DNA of 27,295 nucleotides from Gammaproteobacteria bacterium (GTDB taxonomy: Bacteria; Pseudomonadota; Gammaproteobacteria; Steroidobacterales; Steroidobacteraceae): positions 1 to 27,295 of the forward strand of contig JAQGOE010000288.1 of NCBI GenBank assembly GCA_028293725.1, written 5' to 3'. Below the pieces are notes generated by a model, which was given only the letters and a program-made list of their open reading frames with translations, did not search any database and was not told where the DNA came from. How positions within the stretch are numbered: the first letter of the stretch is position 1; the number at the start of each line of letters is the position of its first letter. This document shows positions 15,848 to 23,445 of this stretch, in pieces. The position numbers and the translations under genes were made by a program.

Positions 15848-16612
15848 GTGAAAATACCAGGCAAGGGCACCACCATCGCGGGCGAAACCTATCAATCGCT
15901 GCGCGCCGGGATTCTGGCAGGCGATATGCCTCCCGGCGACAAGGTCCGAACCCAGGTCTTGTGCACTCGGTTCGGCGTCAGCCTGGGAGCGGTCCGTGAG
16001 GCGCTGTCGCAACTGCAGGCGGAAGGCCTCGTCGTGGCTGAAGCGCACCGTGGCTACACGGTCGCGCCGATATCGAGCGATGACCTGAAGGATCTCACGC
16101 GCGTGCGTGTCGAGATCGAGACACTCTGCCTCACCTGGTCGATGGAGGCCGGCAAGTTAGAGTGGGAGTCCGCGGTGATCGGAGCCACTCACCGGCTGAC
16201 CAAAACCTACCGGGTTGAGGACCGCTCCGCGGCCAGTTCGGAGTGGATTACGGCACATGATGCGTATCACTACGCACTGGTGAGCGCGTGCGGCAGCCCG
16301 CGACTGCTCCAAACCCGGCAGCAACTCTACGACCAGAGCGAGCGTTACCGGAAACTGGAAGCGACGCTCGGCAAGGAGCGTAATCCGGACGACGAGCATA
16401 AGCGGCTGGCCGATGCCGTCATCGAGAGAAACAGCCCTCTCGCCACGCGGCTGCTGAAGGCACACATCGCGCTGACGACCGAGAACATCATCAAGGCGAT
16501 GGAAAGGAAAGAGAGCAAAGCCTTGCGGGCATCTGAGGCCGGGGCGCCCCGTGGCGGGCGCCGCTCGAAACCGGCCCGATCCCCACTTCGGGCGGTGGTG
16601 ACTTCGCGCTAA
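15848..16612 (+). CDS. GntR-family regulator, FCD (FadR-like) subgroup
   Basis: A 254-residue regulator. The N-terminal winged helix (about 10-72) has the GntR pattern YQSLRAGILAGDMPPGDKV, FGVSLGAVREAL and L-Q-A-E-G-L-V. The C-terminal all-helical FCD effector domain keeps metal-type residues in R-V-x-I-E, AHDAYHYALVSACGS, DEHKRLADAV and L-K-A-H. A basic Arg/Ser tail follows after about residue 225. I prefer the GTG at 15848 because GGGG lies at normal spacing; a TTG at 15839 is in the same frame. It diverges from the Mo-enzyme operon and converges, with 16 bases between stops, on the receptor-SDR-FAH operon, so it is likely the local repressor. Confidence 0.92.
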   Translation: MKIPGKGTTIAGETYQSLRAGILAGDMPPGDKVRTQVLCTRFGVSLGAVREALSQLQAEGLVVAEAHRGYTVAPISSDDLKDLTRVRVEIETLCLTWSMEAGKLEWESAVIGATHRLTKTYRVEDRSAASSEWITAHDAYHYALVSACGSPRLLQTRQQLYDQSERYRKLEATLGKERNPDDEHKRLADAVIERNSPLATRLLKAHIALTTENIIKAMERKESKALRASEAGAPRGGRRSKPARSPLRAVVTSR

Positions 16613-16628
16613 GAAGGGCGGACTGCGG

Positions 16629-17459
16629 TTATCGGGGTGCTTTCCCGGTGCTGATGGCCTTGTCCTTGACGTTGTACTCGAGAGTCCCGGTTTTCTCATC
16701 GTAGTAATCGCGATTGTCAGAGCATACCCACTCCTGCGGATCGGCGTTCTGCCCCGTATGCCGGTGCCACACGCGCGTGCTGGTGTAGGGGTTAGCGAAG
16801 ATGGTGTCGTCGTAAATCGTGGTGGCGATTTCCAGAGTGTTGTAATCCTTCATATGGATGCGCTCGAGGAAGCGCAGTCCGGGGCCGTGAGTCTTGAAAA
16901 TCGGAACCGAGAATCCAGAGCTCGCGCGAGACGGTAACGCACCGATCTGCAGCAGCGTGCCGTCTACAAAGCCACGTGAATCCACCACTAGGGTGTCCCC
17001 TTCCCAGTGGGCCACAGAGGTTCCCAGGAATGTCGGGTCCGGATCGGTGGAGACCGGACGCCCGTCCGTGTGGAGGAAACGGGTTACCGCGTAGGTCTCG
17101 ATGTAGAGCGCGATCGTTCCGGGCATCGGCATGAACTTGATGGGCATGGCCCCTTGGTTCATCACGAAGGGCATTCCCGGCATGAGGCAGTTGGCCATGG
17201 GGCTGTCCTGCGTCGGCTTGTAGTGCTTCACGTACTGCGCCGCTTCCGGGGTGTAGGCGACAGGTCCGGGAAATAGATAGAGATCACTCACTCCCTGCCA
17301 GGACCCCTCCCAGAGATTGGGCAGCCTGCCGATCGCAGCCCAGTCCTGCGCGAGTTCAGCACTGCGCTTGGGATCGTCGCCCTGCAAAGGAGCCGCCGTC
17401 GCCAGCGACAGGGCCGCCCACGCCAGGCCGATCGCAACTGTGGCTTTGGCTGTCTTCAT
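16629..17459 (-). CDS. Secreted protein, partner of DUF6152 (complete copy)
   Basis: A 276-residue protein with a signal peptide (MKTAKATVAIGLAWAALSLATA, cleavage near 22-23). The body has C91 in ANCLMPGMP, IETYAVTRFLHTDGRP, the motif WEGDTLVVDSRGF (152-164), an ERIHMKD segment and a late WVCSDNRDYYDEKTG. The segment order and the WEGDTLVVD motif match the partial gene at 1-557. In both places it directly follows a DUF6152 gene, here after 15 bases. It is the last gene of the six-gene receptor operon. The repeated pairing suggests the two proteins work together in the periplasm. No enzyme activity can be assigned. Confidence 0.85.
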   Translation of the reverse strand: MKTAKATVAIGLAWAALSLATAAPLQGDDPKRSAELAQDWAAIGRLPNLWEGSWQGVSDLYLFPGPVAYTPEAAQYVKHYKPTQDSPMANCLMPGMPFVMNQGAMPIKFMPMPGTIALYIETYAVTRFLHTDGRPVSTDPDPTFLGTSVAHWEGDTLVVDSRGFVDGTLLQIGALPSRASSGFSVPIFKTHGPGLRFLERIHMKDYNTLEIATTIYDDTIFANPYTSTRVWHRHTGQNADPQEWVCSDNRDYYDEKTGTLEYNVKDKAISTGKAPR

Positions 17460-17474
17460 GCTGCGAGCTTCCTT

Positions 17475-17933
17475 CTAACGATACGGAGTGCCGGTTGGTT
17501 TGTCGGGGACCTGCGGCGCGCCCTTCGCTAGATCATCCCCAGTGACCCGGCGGCCCATGGGATCGGCCACGACGCGACCACTTGCCAGGTACACGGCGTA
17601 GACAGAGCCCCAATGGCCGCCGTCGCGGCTGGGGTGCACGTCAATCGTGATCTTGTCTCCCACTTTGATGTCGCGGTAGTGCCAACCCCAGCGAATCATC
17701 ATGTTGGGACTGCTGCATTCGAACGCCCAGTCCTCGTGGGTGCCATCGGCCTTGGCCACCGCCATATAGACCCAGGAGTGAGGGTTGGCCCACACCCATT
17801 TCGTCACGGTACCCGTGACTGCAATGGTCTTTGTCGTGTCGAATGTGGCGAAGGAATGGTGGGCCATGGATTGGCCACCCGAAACGACAAACGCCACACC
17901 TAAGCACGCCAGCCAAATCTTCCTCGCTCGCAT
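17475..17933 (-). CDS. DUF6152 family exported protein
   Basis: A 152-residue protein with a clear signal peptide (MRARKIWLACLGVAFVVSGGQSMA, cleavage before HHS). The mature part has HHSFATFD, GTV-x-x-W-x-W-x-NPHSWVYM, FECSSPN, GWHYRDIKVGDKITIDVHPSRDGG and a short C-terminal tail. It is paralogous to the protein at 554-1048 but lacks that protein's Gly/Pro tail. The gene lies 35 bases after the FAH gene and 15 bases before its secreted partner. The function is unknown. Its place among uptake and catabolic genes suggests a periplasmic role in handling the substrate. Confidence 0.88.
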   Translation of the reverse strand: MRARKIWLACLGVAFVVSGGQSMAHHSFATFDTTKTIAVTGTVTKWVWANPHSWVYMAVAKADGTHEDWAFECSSPNMMIRWGWHYRDIKVGDKITIDVHPSRDGGHWGSVYAVYLASGRVVADPMGRRVTGDDLAKGAPQVPDKPTGTPYR

Positions 17934-17968
17934 GTGAATTCCGTACCCCTGTTGTCAGTAAGCGAGGG

Positions 17969-18850
17969 TCAATGAGCGACCGGAGCGGGCTCGGCAACGA
18001 TCGGATTCTCGAGGTGTCCGATGCCCTCGATCTCCACGCGCACGACATCGCCCACTTTCAACAGTCCTTCCTGCCCTCTTGCGATGCCCACTCCGGCACA
18101 GGTTCCCGTGGCCAGCAGATCGCCCGGCTCCAGCGTCATCACCTTGGTCAGATGCTCGATCTGGGCATAGATGTTATAGATCATCCGCGCGGTGCTCTGA
18201 TTCTGGCGCAACTCGCTGTTCACCCAGAGCCGCATTTGCAGCGCGTGCGGATCTGGAATCTCGTCCGCCGTCACGATCCAGGGTCCGGTCGGGCCGTGCG
18301 TATCGAAGCTCTTCCCCAGGGTGAACGTCGGACTGGCGAACTGCCAATCGCGCGCGCTCACGTCGTTGGCAACGAAATAACCGCCAATCACACTGTGTGC
18401 GTCAGCCGCCGCAACGTGCCTGCAGCGTTTGCCGATCACTACGCCGAGCTCTGCCTCGTAATCCAGCATGGTGCTGACAATGGGCCGATGGACGGGATCG
18501 AACGGCCCGGTGATGCACGAGACCTGCTTGTTGAACCACACCTGGGTCTTGGGGACGGTGATACCGCCTTTGCGCGCCTCTTCGACGTGGTCCTCGTAAT
18601 TCATACCGATGGCGAGATACTTCTGCGGGTCCGGAACAGGTGCCTCGAGGCGGACCGACTCGAGCGGCACGCCGGGCGCCGCCTTGGCAAGAGCGGCCTC
18701 GATCCGGCTCCTCAAGCCCGAGCCCGCCGCGAGCACCCCCTTGATCGTCACTGGCACATCGGGGAGGAGGTCAGAAAGTGCGACGACGCGGTTATCGCGA
18801 ACCACGCCGATCCTTGTTTGTCCGGCGGACGTAAAACGCGCAAGTTTCAT
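17969..18850 (-). CDS. FAH-family hydrolase (short type)
   Basis: A 293-residue member of the FAH family. Clear signatures are KYLAIGMNYEDHVEE (77-91), the metal-binding pair E132/E134 in LDYEAELGVVIG, D163 in ANDVSARDWQ, K180 in LGKSFDTHGPTGPW and the TGTCAGVG loop. These enzymes hydrolyse 2,4-diketoacids and acylpyruvates or hydrate/decarboxylate ring-fission products. The protein differs from the FAH at 10874-11857, which is longer and has a divergent N-terminal domain, so the two are not recent duplicates. It lies 51 bases after SDR 1 in the receptor operon. The substrate is probably a product of the SDR and transferase steps. Confidence 0.93.
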   Translation of the reverse strand: MKLARFTSAGQTRIGVVRDNRVVALSDLLPDVPVTIKGVLAAGSGLRSRIEAALAKAAPGVPLESVRLEAPVPDPQKYLAIGMNYEDHVEEARKGGITVPKTQVWFNKQVSCITGPFDPVHRPIVSTMLDYEAELGVVIGKRCRHVAAADAHSVIGGYFVANDVSARDWQFASPTFTLGKSFDTHGPTGPWIVTADEIPDPHALQMRLWVNSELRQNQSTARMIYNIYAQIEHLTKVMTLEPGDLLATGTCAGVGIARGQEGLLKVGDVVRVEIEGIGHLENPIVAEPAPVAH

Positions 18851-18901
18851 TGGAGCAACGCCTCAGATAGCAATCGGTAATGGTGCTGGAAACGGCAGAC
18901 C

Positions 18902-19798
18902 TCACGTGCGCTTCAGGCTCTCCTTCATCAGGGCCCGAAGCTGCATATCCATCGCGAGCCGCTCTTCGTTGATCGGCTCGTGGGGCAGTGAGGCGAGAAT
19001 CGCATCGCGACGCTCACGGATGACCTCATCCATCCGGTGGGTAAAGATATAGAGATCGTTGTTGAGAATGCCCTGCAGGACCCGCCGGCCCACTTCGATG
19101 GGATCCATCCCCAGGTTCAACATGCCTTTGATCCGTGCCTCCATCTGCGCCCGCCCTTCTGCAGAGGAGTCATATCCGGACTGCGCATAGCACGCCGGCC
19201 GCATGCCCTCATGTTGATAGATATTCGTGCGGACGGCTGCCGGACACAGGACCGACACGCCGATGTGCTCGTCGGCGAGGTCCTCCCGCAGGCACTCCAT
19301 CATGGACACGACGCCGAACTTGCAGGCCGAGTAGACGCCGGCATTGTTCCCGACCATCAATCCGCCCATCGACGCCGTACTGACGATGTGCCCCCCCTCC
19401 GCGTGCGCCCGCAAATGGGGAAGAAATGCATGGACGCCGTTGAAGACGCCGTTGAGGTTCACAGCGGTCATCCAGTCCCAGTCGGCGAAACTCGCGTCCT
19501 TGACGGACCCGAGCAAACCGATTCCCGCGTTATTACAAACAACATGGACCTTGCCGAAGACCCGCACCACTTCCGCCGCCGCCCGCTCCATCGCATCCCG
19601 ATCGGCAACGTCGAGTTGGATCGCATGCGCAACGTCTGCCGAGGTGCCCAACTCCGTGACCGCGGTGTCCAGGTGATCAAGCCGCACATCCGCGATGGCC
19701 ACCCGCATCCCGGCAGCCAGGAACGCTTTGGCGATCCCTAAACCAATGCCACTGGCACCGCCGGTGATGAAGGCCACTTTTCCGCTGACTTCACGCAT
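18902..19798 (-). CDS. Short-chain dehydrogenase/reductase 1
   Basis: A 298-residue classical SDR. It has the nucleotide motif TGGASGIG (12-19), D37 after the second strand suggesting NAD preference, LDV at 62-64, NNAG at 89-92, the catalytic S143 region (STASMGG) and YSACK with Y156 and K160. The extended C-terminal half (180-298) resembles the Calpha-dehydrogenase LigD type. A GGAGGGG ribosome site precedes the ATG at 19796-19798, which lies 3 bases after the SDR 2 stop. The two SDRs are paralogs in tandem. A role in oxidising a secondary benzylic-type alcohol is inferred from LigD-like features and the nearby transferases. Confidence 0.93.
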   Translation of the reverse strand: MREVSGKVAFITGGASGIGLGIAKAFLAAGMRVAIADVRLDHLDTAVTELGTSADVAHAIQLDVADRDAMERAAAEVVRVFGKVHVVCNNAGIGLLGSVKDASFADWDWMTAVNLNGVFNGVHAFLPHLRAHAEGGHIVSTASMGGLMVGNNAGVYSACKFGVVSMMECLREDLADEHIGVSVLCPAAVRTNIYQHEGMRPACYAQSGYDSSAEGRAQMEARIKGMLNLGMDPIEVGRRVLQGILNNDLYIFTHRMDEVIRERRDAILASLPHEPINEERLAMDMQLRALMKESLKRT

Positions 19799-19801
19799 TG
19801 T

Positions 19802-20755
19802 TCACACCCCTCCGGCATCGACAGGATCGACAGGATCGCTGCCTAGCGCAGTGCGATAGGGAGTTGGCATGCTCATCCGGGCTCCGCCACCTCCTGGAGG
19901 AGCACCCGGCGGCGGCGCGGTCCGGGCCATGGCATCGAGGATGCCCCCGAAGTGCTCCCGGATCATTTGCCCGAACTCCGCATGCGGGAGGATATAAAGA
20001 TCGTTGCGGCGAATTCCGCTTAAGACCTTCTCGCCGACCTCCACCGGGTCCATGGCGACTTTCATGGGATCGGCCGCCGGGCCGCCGCCTGCGCCGGCCG
20101 GCGCGGACGGCACGCGGGGTTTGTACGTATAACCTGTATTGCGGAACCGCTCCGGACGCAGGGAGCGAGTCATTCCAATGTTGGTTCGCGTCATTCCGGG
20201 GCACAGAACCGACACGCCGACCGTCGATCCGGTCAGCTCCATCCGCAACGCTTCCATCATGCCGACCACTGCTGCTTTCGCCACGCAGTAAACGCCGCCA
20301 TGGTTGAGGGGTACGATCCCGCCCATGGAGGACGTGGCGAGCACATGTCCCTCCTCACCATGGCGCAGGATCCGAGGCAGGAAGGTGGTGACCGCGTTCA
20401 CCACGCCTCCCAATGTCACACTCATGATCCAGTCCCAGTCGTCGTACGTTGTGTCCTTGAGGTAACCGATATCTCCGACGCCGGCGTTGGCGCAAAGCAC
20501 GTGCACCTTTCCAAACGCGCGTTCCACCTCATCCGCAGCGGCAAGCATCGCCGCACGATCGGTAACATCAACCCGCACAGGCAGGACCACAGCCGTACCA
20601 ACCCCGAGCTCTTGCACGGCCTTGTCCAGGCTTTCGCGGCGGATATCCGCGACCGCCACTCGCATGCCGGCGCCCACGAGCGCTTTCGCAATCCCCAGAC
20701 CGATGCCACTCGCGCCACCGGTGACGAACGCCACTTTGCCGTTTACATCCTGCAT
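19802..20755 (-). CDS. Short-chain dehydrogenase/reductase 2 (LigD-like)
   Basis: A 317-residue SDR with TGGASGIG (12-19), D37, VDV at 62-64, NAG at 90-92, TTYDDWDWI, S142/S143 and YCVAK (Y156, K160). From memory the TTYDDWDWI and R-LRP-E-R-x-x-NTGY segments resemble LigD, the Calpha-dehydrogenase of lignin beta-ether breakdown. I start at the ATG at 20753-20755, preceded by GAAAAGG; the upstream open frame overlaps the receptor gene and is not used. Two Gly/Pro-rich stretches (about 214-230 and 280-317) are not shared with SDR 1. The C-terminus ends in a DPVDPVDA repeat encoded by a nine-base tandem repeat. It starts 25 bases after the receptor gene. Confidence 0.92.
   Translation of the reverse strand: MQDVNGKVAFVTGGASGIGLGIAKALVGAGMRVAVADIRRESLDKAVQELGVGTAVVLPVRVDVTDRAAMLAAADEVERAFGKVHVLCANAGVGDIGYLKDTTYDDWDWIMSVTLGGVVNAVTTFLPRILRHGEEGHVLATSSMGGIVPLNHGGVYCVAKAAVVGMMEALRMELTGSTVGVSVLCPGMTRTNIGMTRSLRPERFRNTGYTYKPRVPSAPAGAGGGPAADPMKVAMDPVEVGEKVLSGIRRNDLYILPHAEFGQMIREHFGGILDAMARTAPPPGAPPGGGGARMSMPTPYRTALGSDPVDPVDAGGV
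19817..19838. repeat. Nine-base tandem repeat in the 3' end of SDR 2
   Basis: ATCGACAGG occurs twice and a third unit begins (ATCG), encoding the DPVDPVDA tail on the minus strand. It probably arose by slippage and is of uncertain importance. Confidence 0.6.
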
Positions 20756-20780
20756 TCTTCGAGCCTTTTCCGGTCGAACC

Positions 20781-23246
20781 TCAGAAGTTGTGCCGCAGGG
20801 TGAAACCCCATTCGCGTGGCGGAGCAATGCTGCCGACAGCGACGCCACCGATCGACGTGAGATCGAGCGCGTTCGTGTAGTAAACCCGGTTAGCGAGATT
20901 GGTAACTTCCAAAGCCGCATCCCAGGTGTCGGAAGGTGAGTGCCACATCAGCCGCGCGTTGCTCACCGTGTACGCATGCACCACGCTGGCCGAGGTTATG
21001 GGTGTGCGTGTGAACATCTTGTCCTGGTAGTTGAGGTCAACCCGCGCAGTGAGCGCCGCGCCATTGGTCAACCGGAACTCATACTGCGCGCCTGTGCTGA
21101 CCTTCCACTTCGGCGTATAAACCCAGGGGTCATTGAGCGAAATACAACCGGAGATACACGTGCCGCCCTGCGCAACCGACTCCACACCCGGTGCGAGCTG
21201 CGTGAAGTTGAACTCGATCCAGCTTCCGGAAAGATCCATGGAGAAGCCGCGCGTCGGATGCCACTCCGCTTCGAGCTCCACCCCCTTGAAGCGTGCTTTG
21301 CCGGCATTCTGCGGCACGGCCGAGGGGAACGTGCCAAAGAACGGTGGTGTGTTCGGGTTGTAGAGAACATCCCCCGGATTGTTGTCCACCGGCAGGTTGG
21401 GGTTGAAGTACGACGACAGCGGCGACAGGATGATGTCTTTGTAGTTGTTGACGAAGGCGGACACATTCACTCGTAAGGACCGCTCGAACAGGTCGCTCTT
21501 GAGCCCGACCTCATAGGCGTCGAGCGTCTCGGGCTTGAACGAGACGCCCTGGTTGGCGAAGAACGGGCGCGGCGCCACGCCGCCGCCACGAAATCCAGTC
21601 GACCACTGCACGTACCCCATGACGGCCGGCGTGAAGTGATAGTCCAGGGACGCCTTGTAATCCGAGTGCGATCCCTGGTACCGGGAGTGCAGCCCGTCGA
21701 TGCCGACGAGCGAGGGCGGCACGACAGCCTGATCCGTGGCAAGCCGGCGGTAGAAGGTATAGTCCTTCGACTCGCTCGTATAACGATAGCCACCCGTAAC
21801 ATTGATGCGGCTCGTTGCGTGCCAAACGGCGTGCACGAATCCTGACTCGTTCTTCAGCACCACCGGGTCGTGGGGCGTCATGTCGAAGCTGGTCGGAATG
21901 TCGACCCGTCCACCGATGACGCTGGTTGAATGGAAGTAAAATCCCCCCGTCGTCCAGTCGATCGCATTGCCCAGTGCGGAACCGCTCAGGCGGAGCTCCT
22001 GGCTGAATTGGTAATGCGTAAAGTGGTTGTAGAGCACCTGGTAGTCGTACGGTGTCTCATCCGCATCCGCGCCGAACCCGTTGTCATATTCGCGATAGGA
22101 GGTGATCGATTTGGCGACCAGATTTCCCGGCCCGATCCAGGCAATGTCCGCGGACGCGCCCTTGCCCTTGAAATAATTACTGGCGGGGACGCAGAACGAC
22201 TGCGTCTCGCGGGCGTTCGTCGCGGGAGAGGCGCAGAAGGTAGCGTAGCTGGTGTACGGATGGGAAGCGGGCGGGAGGAAACTCGAATCGACGACGGCGC
22301 CGTTGGGGAAGGTGTACCCCCCTGCCGGCAGCGCTCGCAATACGGTCGGGGCCAGGTCCGAGCGATCATCCGTGATGTCACCGGCGAGGTTGACCTCGAG
22401 GCCTTCAATGGGTAACCAGCGCAGTTGCGCCCGCATGGCCTGCGTATTCTGGCCTCCGTAGGTTCCCAACTTGCAGTCGGAACCCGCATTGATCACGGAA
22501 CTGGGGACGTTCGAGCCCGGATGGGCGCACGCATAGTCCATCCGGTTGACATAGCCATCCCGGCTCTTCGAGAGCCCGGTGAGGCGCGCGAACAGCTCGC
22601 CATCGACGAGAGTGAAGTTCGCGGCACCCTTGAAATCGTGCCGGCTCAAAGAGCCGATCGTGCCTTCCACAAAACCGTCGGTATCACCTGAAGGCTTCTT
22701 CGAGTACAGCCGCACGGCGCCGCCGATGGAGTTCATTCCGGCGAGCGTCCCTTGCGGCCCGCGCAGGATTTCGACGCGATCCAGGTCCAACAGTTCGAAA
22801 TCCGTGCCCAGCACGGTCGAGTAGTAGACATCGTCGATGTACATGCCCACCCCGGGTTCCAGGGCAAAGCTCGTGTCATTCTGCCCGATGCCGCGGATGT
22901 AGGCGGTGACACCCGGTCCGAATGCCGAAGCGGTCGATGTCAGCGTTACGTTCGGCGCCTGGTTGGCCACCTGGGTGATATCGGTCTGGCTGCGCGCCTC
23001 GAGCATGCCGGCGGTCACCGCAGTGATCGCGATCGGCGTGTCCTGCAGCCTGGTCTGCCGGAACTGGGCGGTCACGATGACCTCCTGCAGCGTCTCGCTA
23101 GCGTCACCGACCGATGCCGTGGTGCCCGGATTCTGCGCGGCGGCCGGACCGCAGAGCCCGAGACACAGCGTGGGCGCCAGGCCCAGCCAGGTCAGCCTCT
23201 GGCGCAACGTGTTGCGCACGACTGTTTGATCAATAGCTCTCGTCAC
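20781..23246 (-). CDS. TonB-dependent outer-membrane receptor (operon leader)
   Basis: An 821-residue receptor. The start is a GTG at 23244-23246 with GAGGGGG five bases upstream. The signal peptide has core WLGLAPTLCLGLCGPAAA with cleavage before QNP. The TonB-box region is QEVIVTAQF. The plug carries YIRGIGQND, MYIDDVYYS, the DRVEILRGPQGTLAGMNSIGGAV signature and then a 22-strand-type barrel ending in LRHNF. Loop cysteines are paired (YACAHPG...DCKLG, FCASP...FCVP and GGTCISGCIS). It is paralogous to the receptor at 7154-9538. It is first in a six-gene operon with two SDRs, an FAH enzyme, DUF6152 and its partner, so its ligand is likely the compound they degrade. Confidence 0.94.
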   Translation of the reverse strand: MTRAIDQTVVRNTLRQRLTWLGLAPTLCLGLCGPAAAQNPGTTASVGDASETLQEVIVTAQFRQTRLQDTPIAITAVTAGMLEARSQTDITQVANQAPNVTLTSTASAFGPGVTAYIRGIGQNDTSFALEPGVGMYIDDVYYSTVLGTDFELLDLDRVEILRGPQGTLAGMNSIGGAVRLYSKKPSGDTDGFVEGTIGSLSRHDFKGAANFTLVDGELFARLTGLSKSRDGYVNRMDYACAHPGSNVPSSVINAGSDCKLGTYGGQNTQAMRAQLRWLPIEGLEVNLAGDITDDRSDLAPTVLRALPAGGYTFPNGAVVDSSFLPPASHPYTSYATFCASPATNARETQSFCVPASNYFKGKGASADIAWIGPGNLVAKSITSYREYDNGFGADADETPYDYQVLYNHFTHYQFSQELRLSGSALGNAIDWTTGGFYFHSTSVIGGRVDIPTSFDMTPHDPVVLKNESGFVHAVWHATSRINVTGGYRYTSESKDYTFYRRLATDQAVVPPSLVGIDGLHSRYQGSHSDYKASLDYHFTPAVMGYVQWSTGFRGGGVAPRPFFANQGVSFKPETLDAYEVGLKSDLFERSLRVNVSAFVNNYKDIILSPLSSYFNPNLPVDNNPGDVLYNPNTPPFFGTFPSAVPQNAGKARFKGVELEAEWHPTRGFSMDLSGSWIEFNFTQLAPGVESVAQGGTCISGCISLNDPWVYTPKWKVSTGAQYEFRLTNGAALTARVDLNYQDKMFTRTPITSASVVHAYTVSNARLMWHSPSDTWDAALEVTNLANRVYYTNALDLTSIGGVAVGSIAPPREWGFTLRHNF

Positions 23247-23287
23247 ACGACCCCCTCGTTAGTACGATGCCTTTGCAGAATTTTTAG

Positions 23288-23329
23288 TCTATTGAAATAG
23301 TAATTATCGATTCTTCGTCAGTCAATAGA
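23288..23329. promoter_or_regulatory. Three-part symmetrical palindrome in the divergent receptor/GST region
   Basis: TCTATTGA (23288-23295), ATCGAT (23306-23311) and TCAATAGA (23322-23329) are arranged 8-10-6-10-8 with exact symmetry about 23308.5. The outer arms are perfect complements and the centre is itself palindromic. The centre is part of ATTATCGATT, the complement of the AATCGATAAT box seen at 4325. It lies between the starts of the receptor operon and the GST genes and is the best operator candidate in the window. Confidence 0.55.
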
Positions 23330-23387
23330 TATGTGATCATAAAAGCTTCTGTGCACGCTATACTTCATCTCAATCTCGCGGCTCTCG

Positions 23388-23416
23388 CGCCCGTCTTGCG
23401 GGCGGCTTTTCTCTTT
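23388..23416 (+). terminator. Terminator-like hairpin in the GST leader
   Basis: CGCCCG and CGGGCG pair around the loop TCTTG and are followed by GCTTTTCTCTTTC. The structure stands 30 bases before the first GST start and after a TATACT sequence (23359-23364) that could be a -10 element. It could act as an attenuator or be incidental. Confidence 0.35.
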
Positions 23417-23445
23417 CGGCCCAATCGCTTCCGGGGTGCGCACAC

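Noticed and set aside
17831..18880. Plus-strand frame of 349 codons opposite DUF6152 and FAH genes
   Set aside because: It covers two real genes and their gap and has His/Arg-rich antisense composition.
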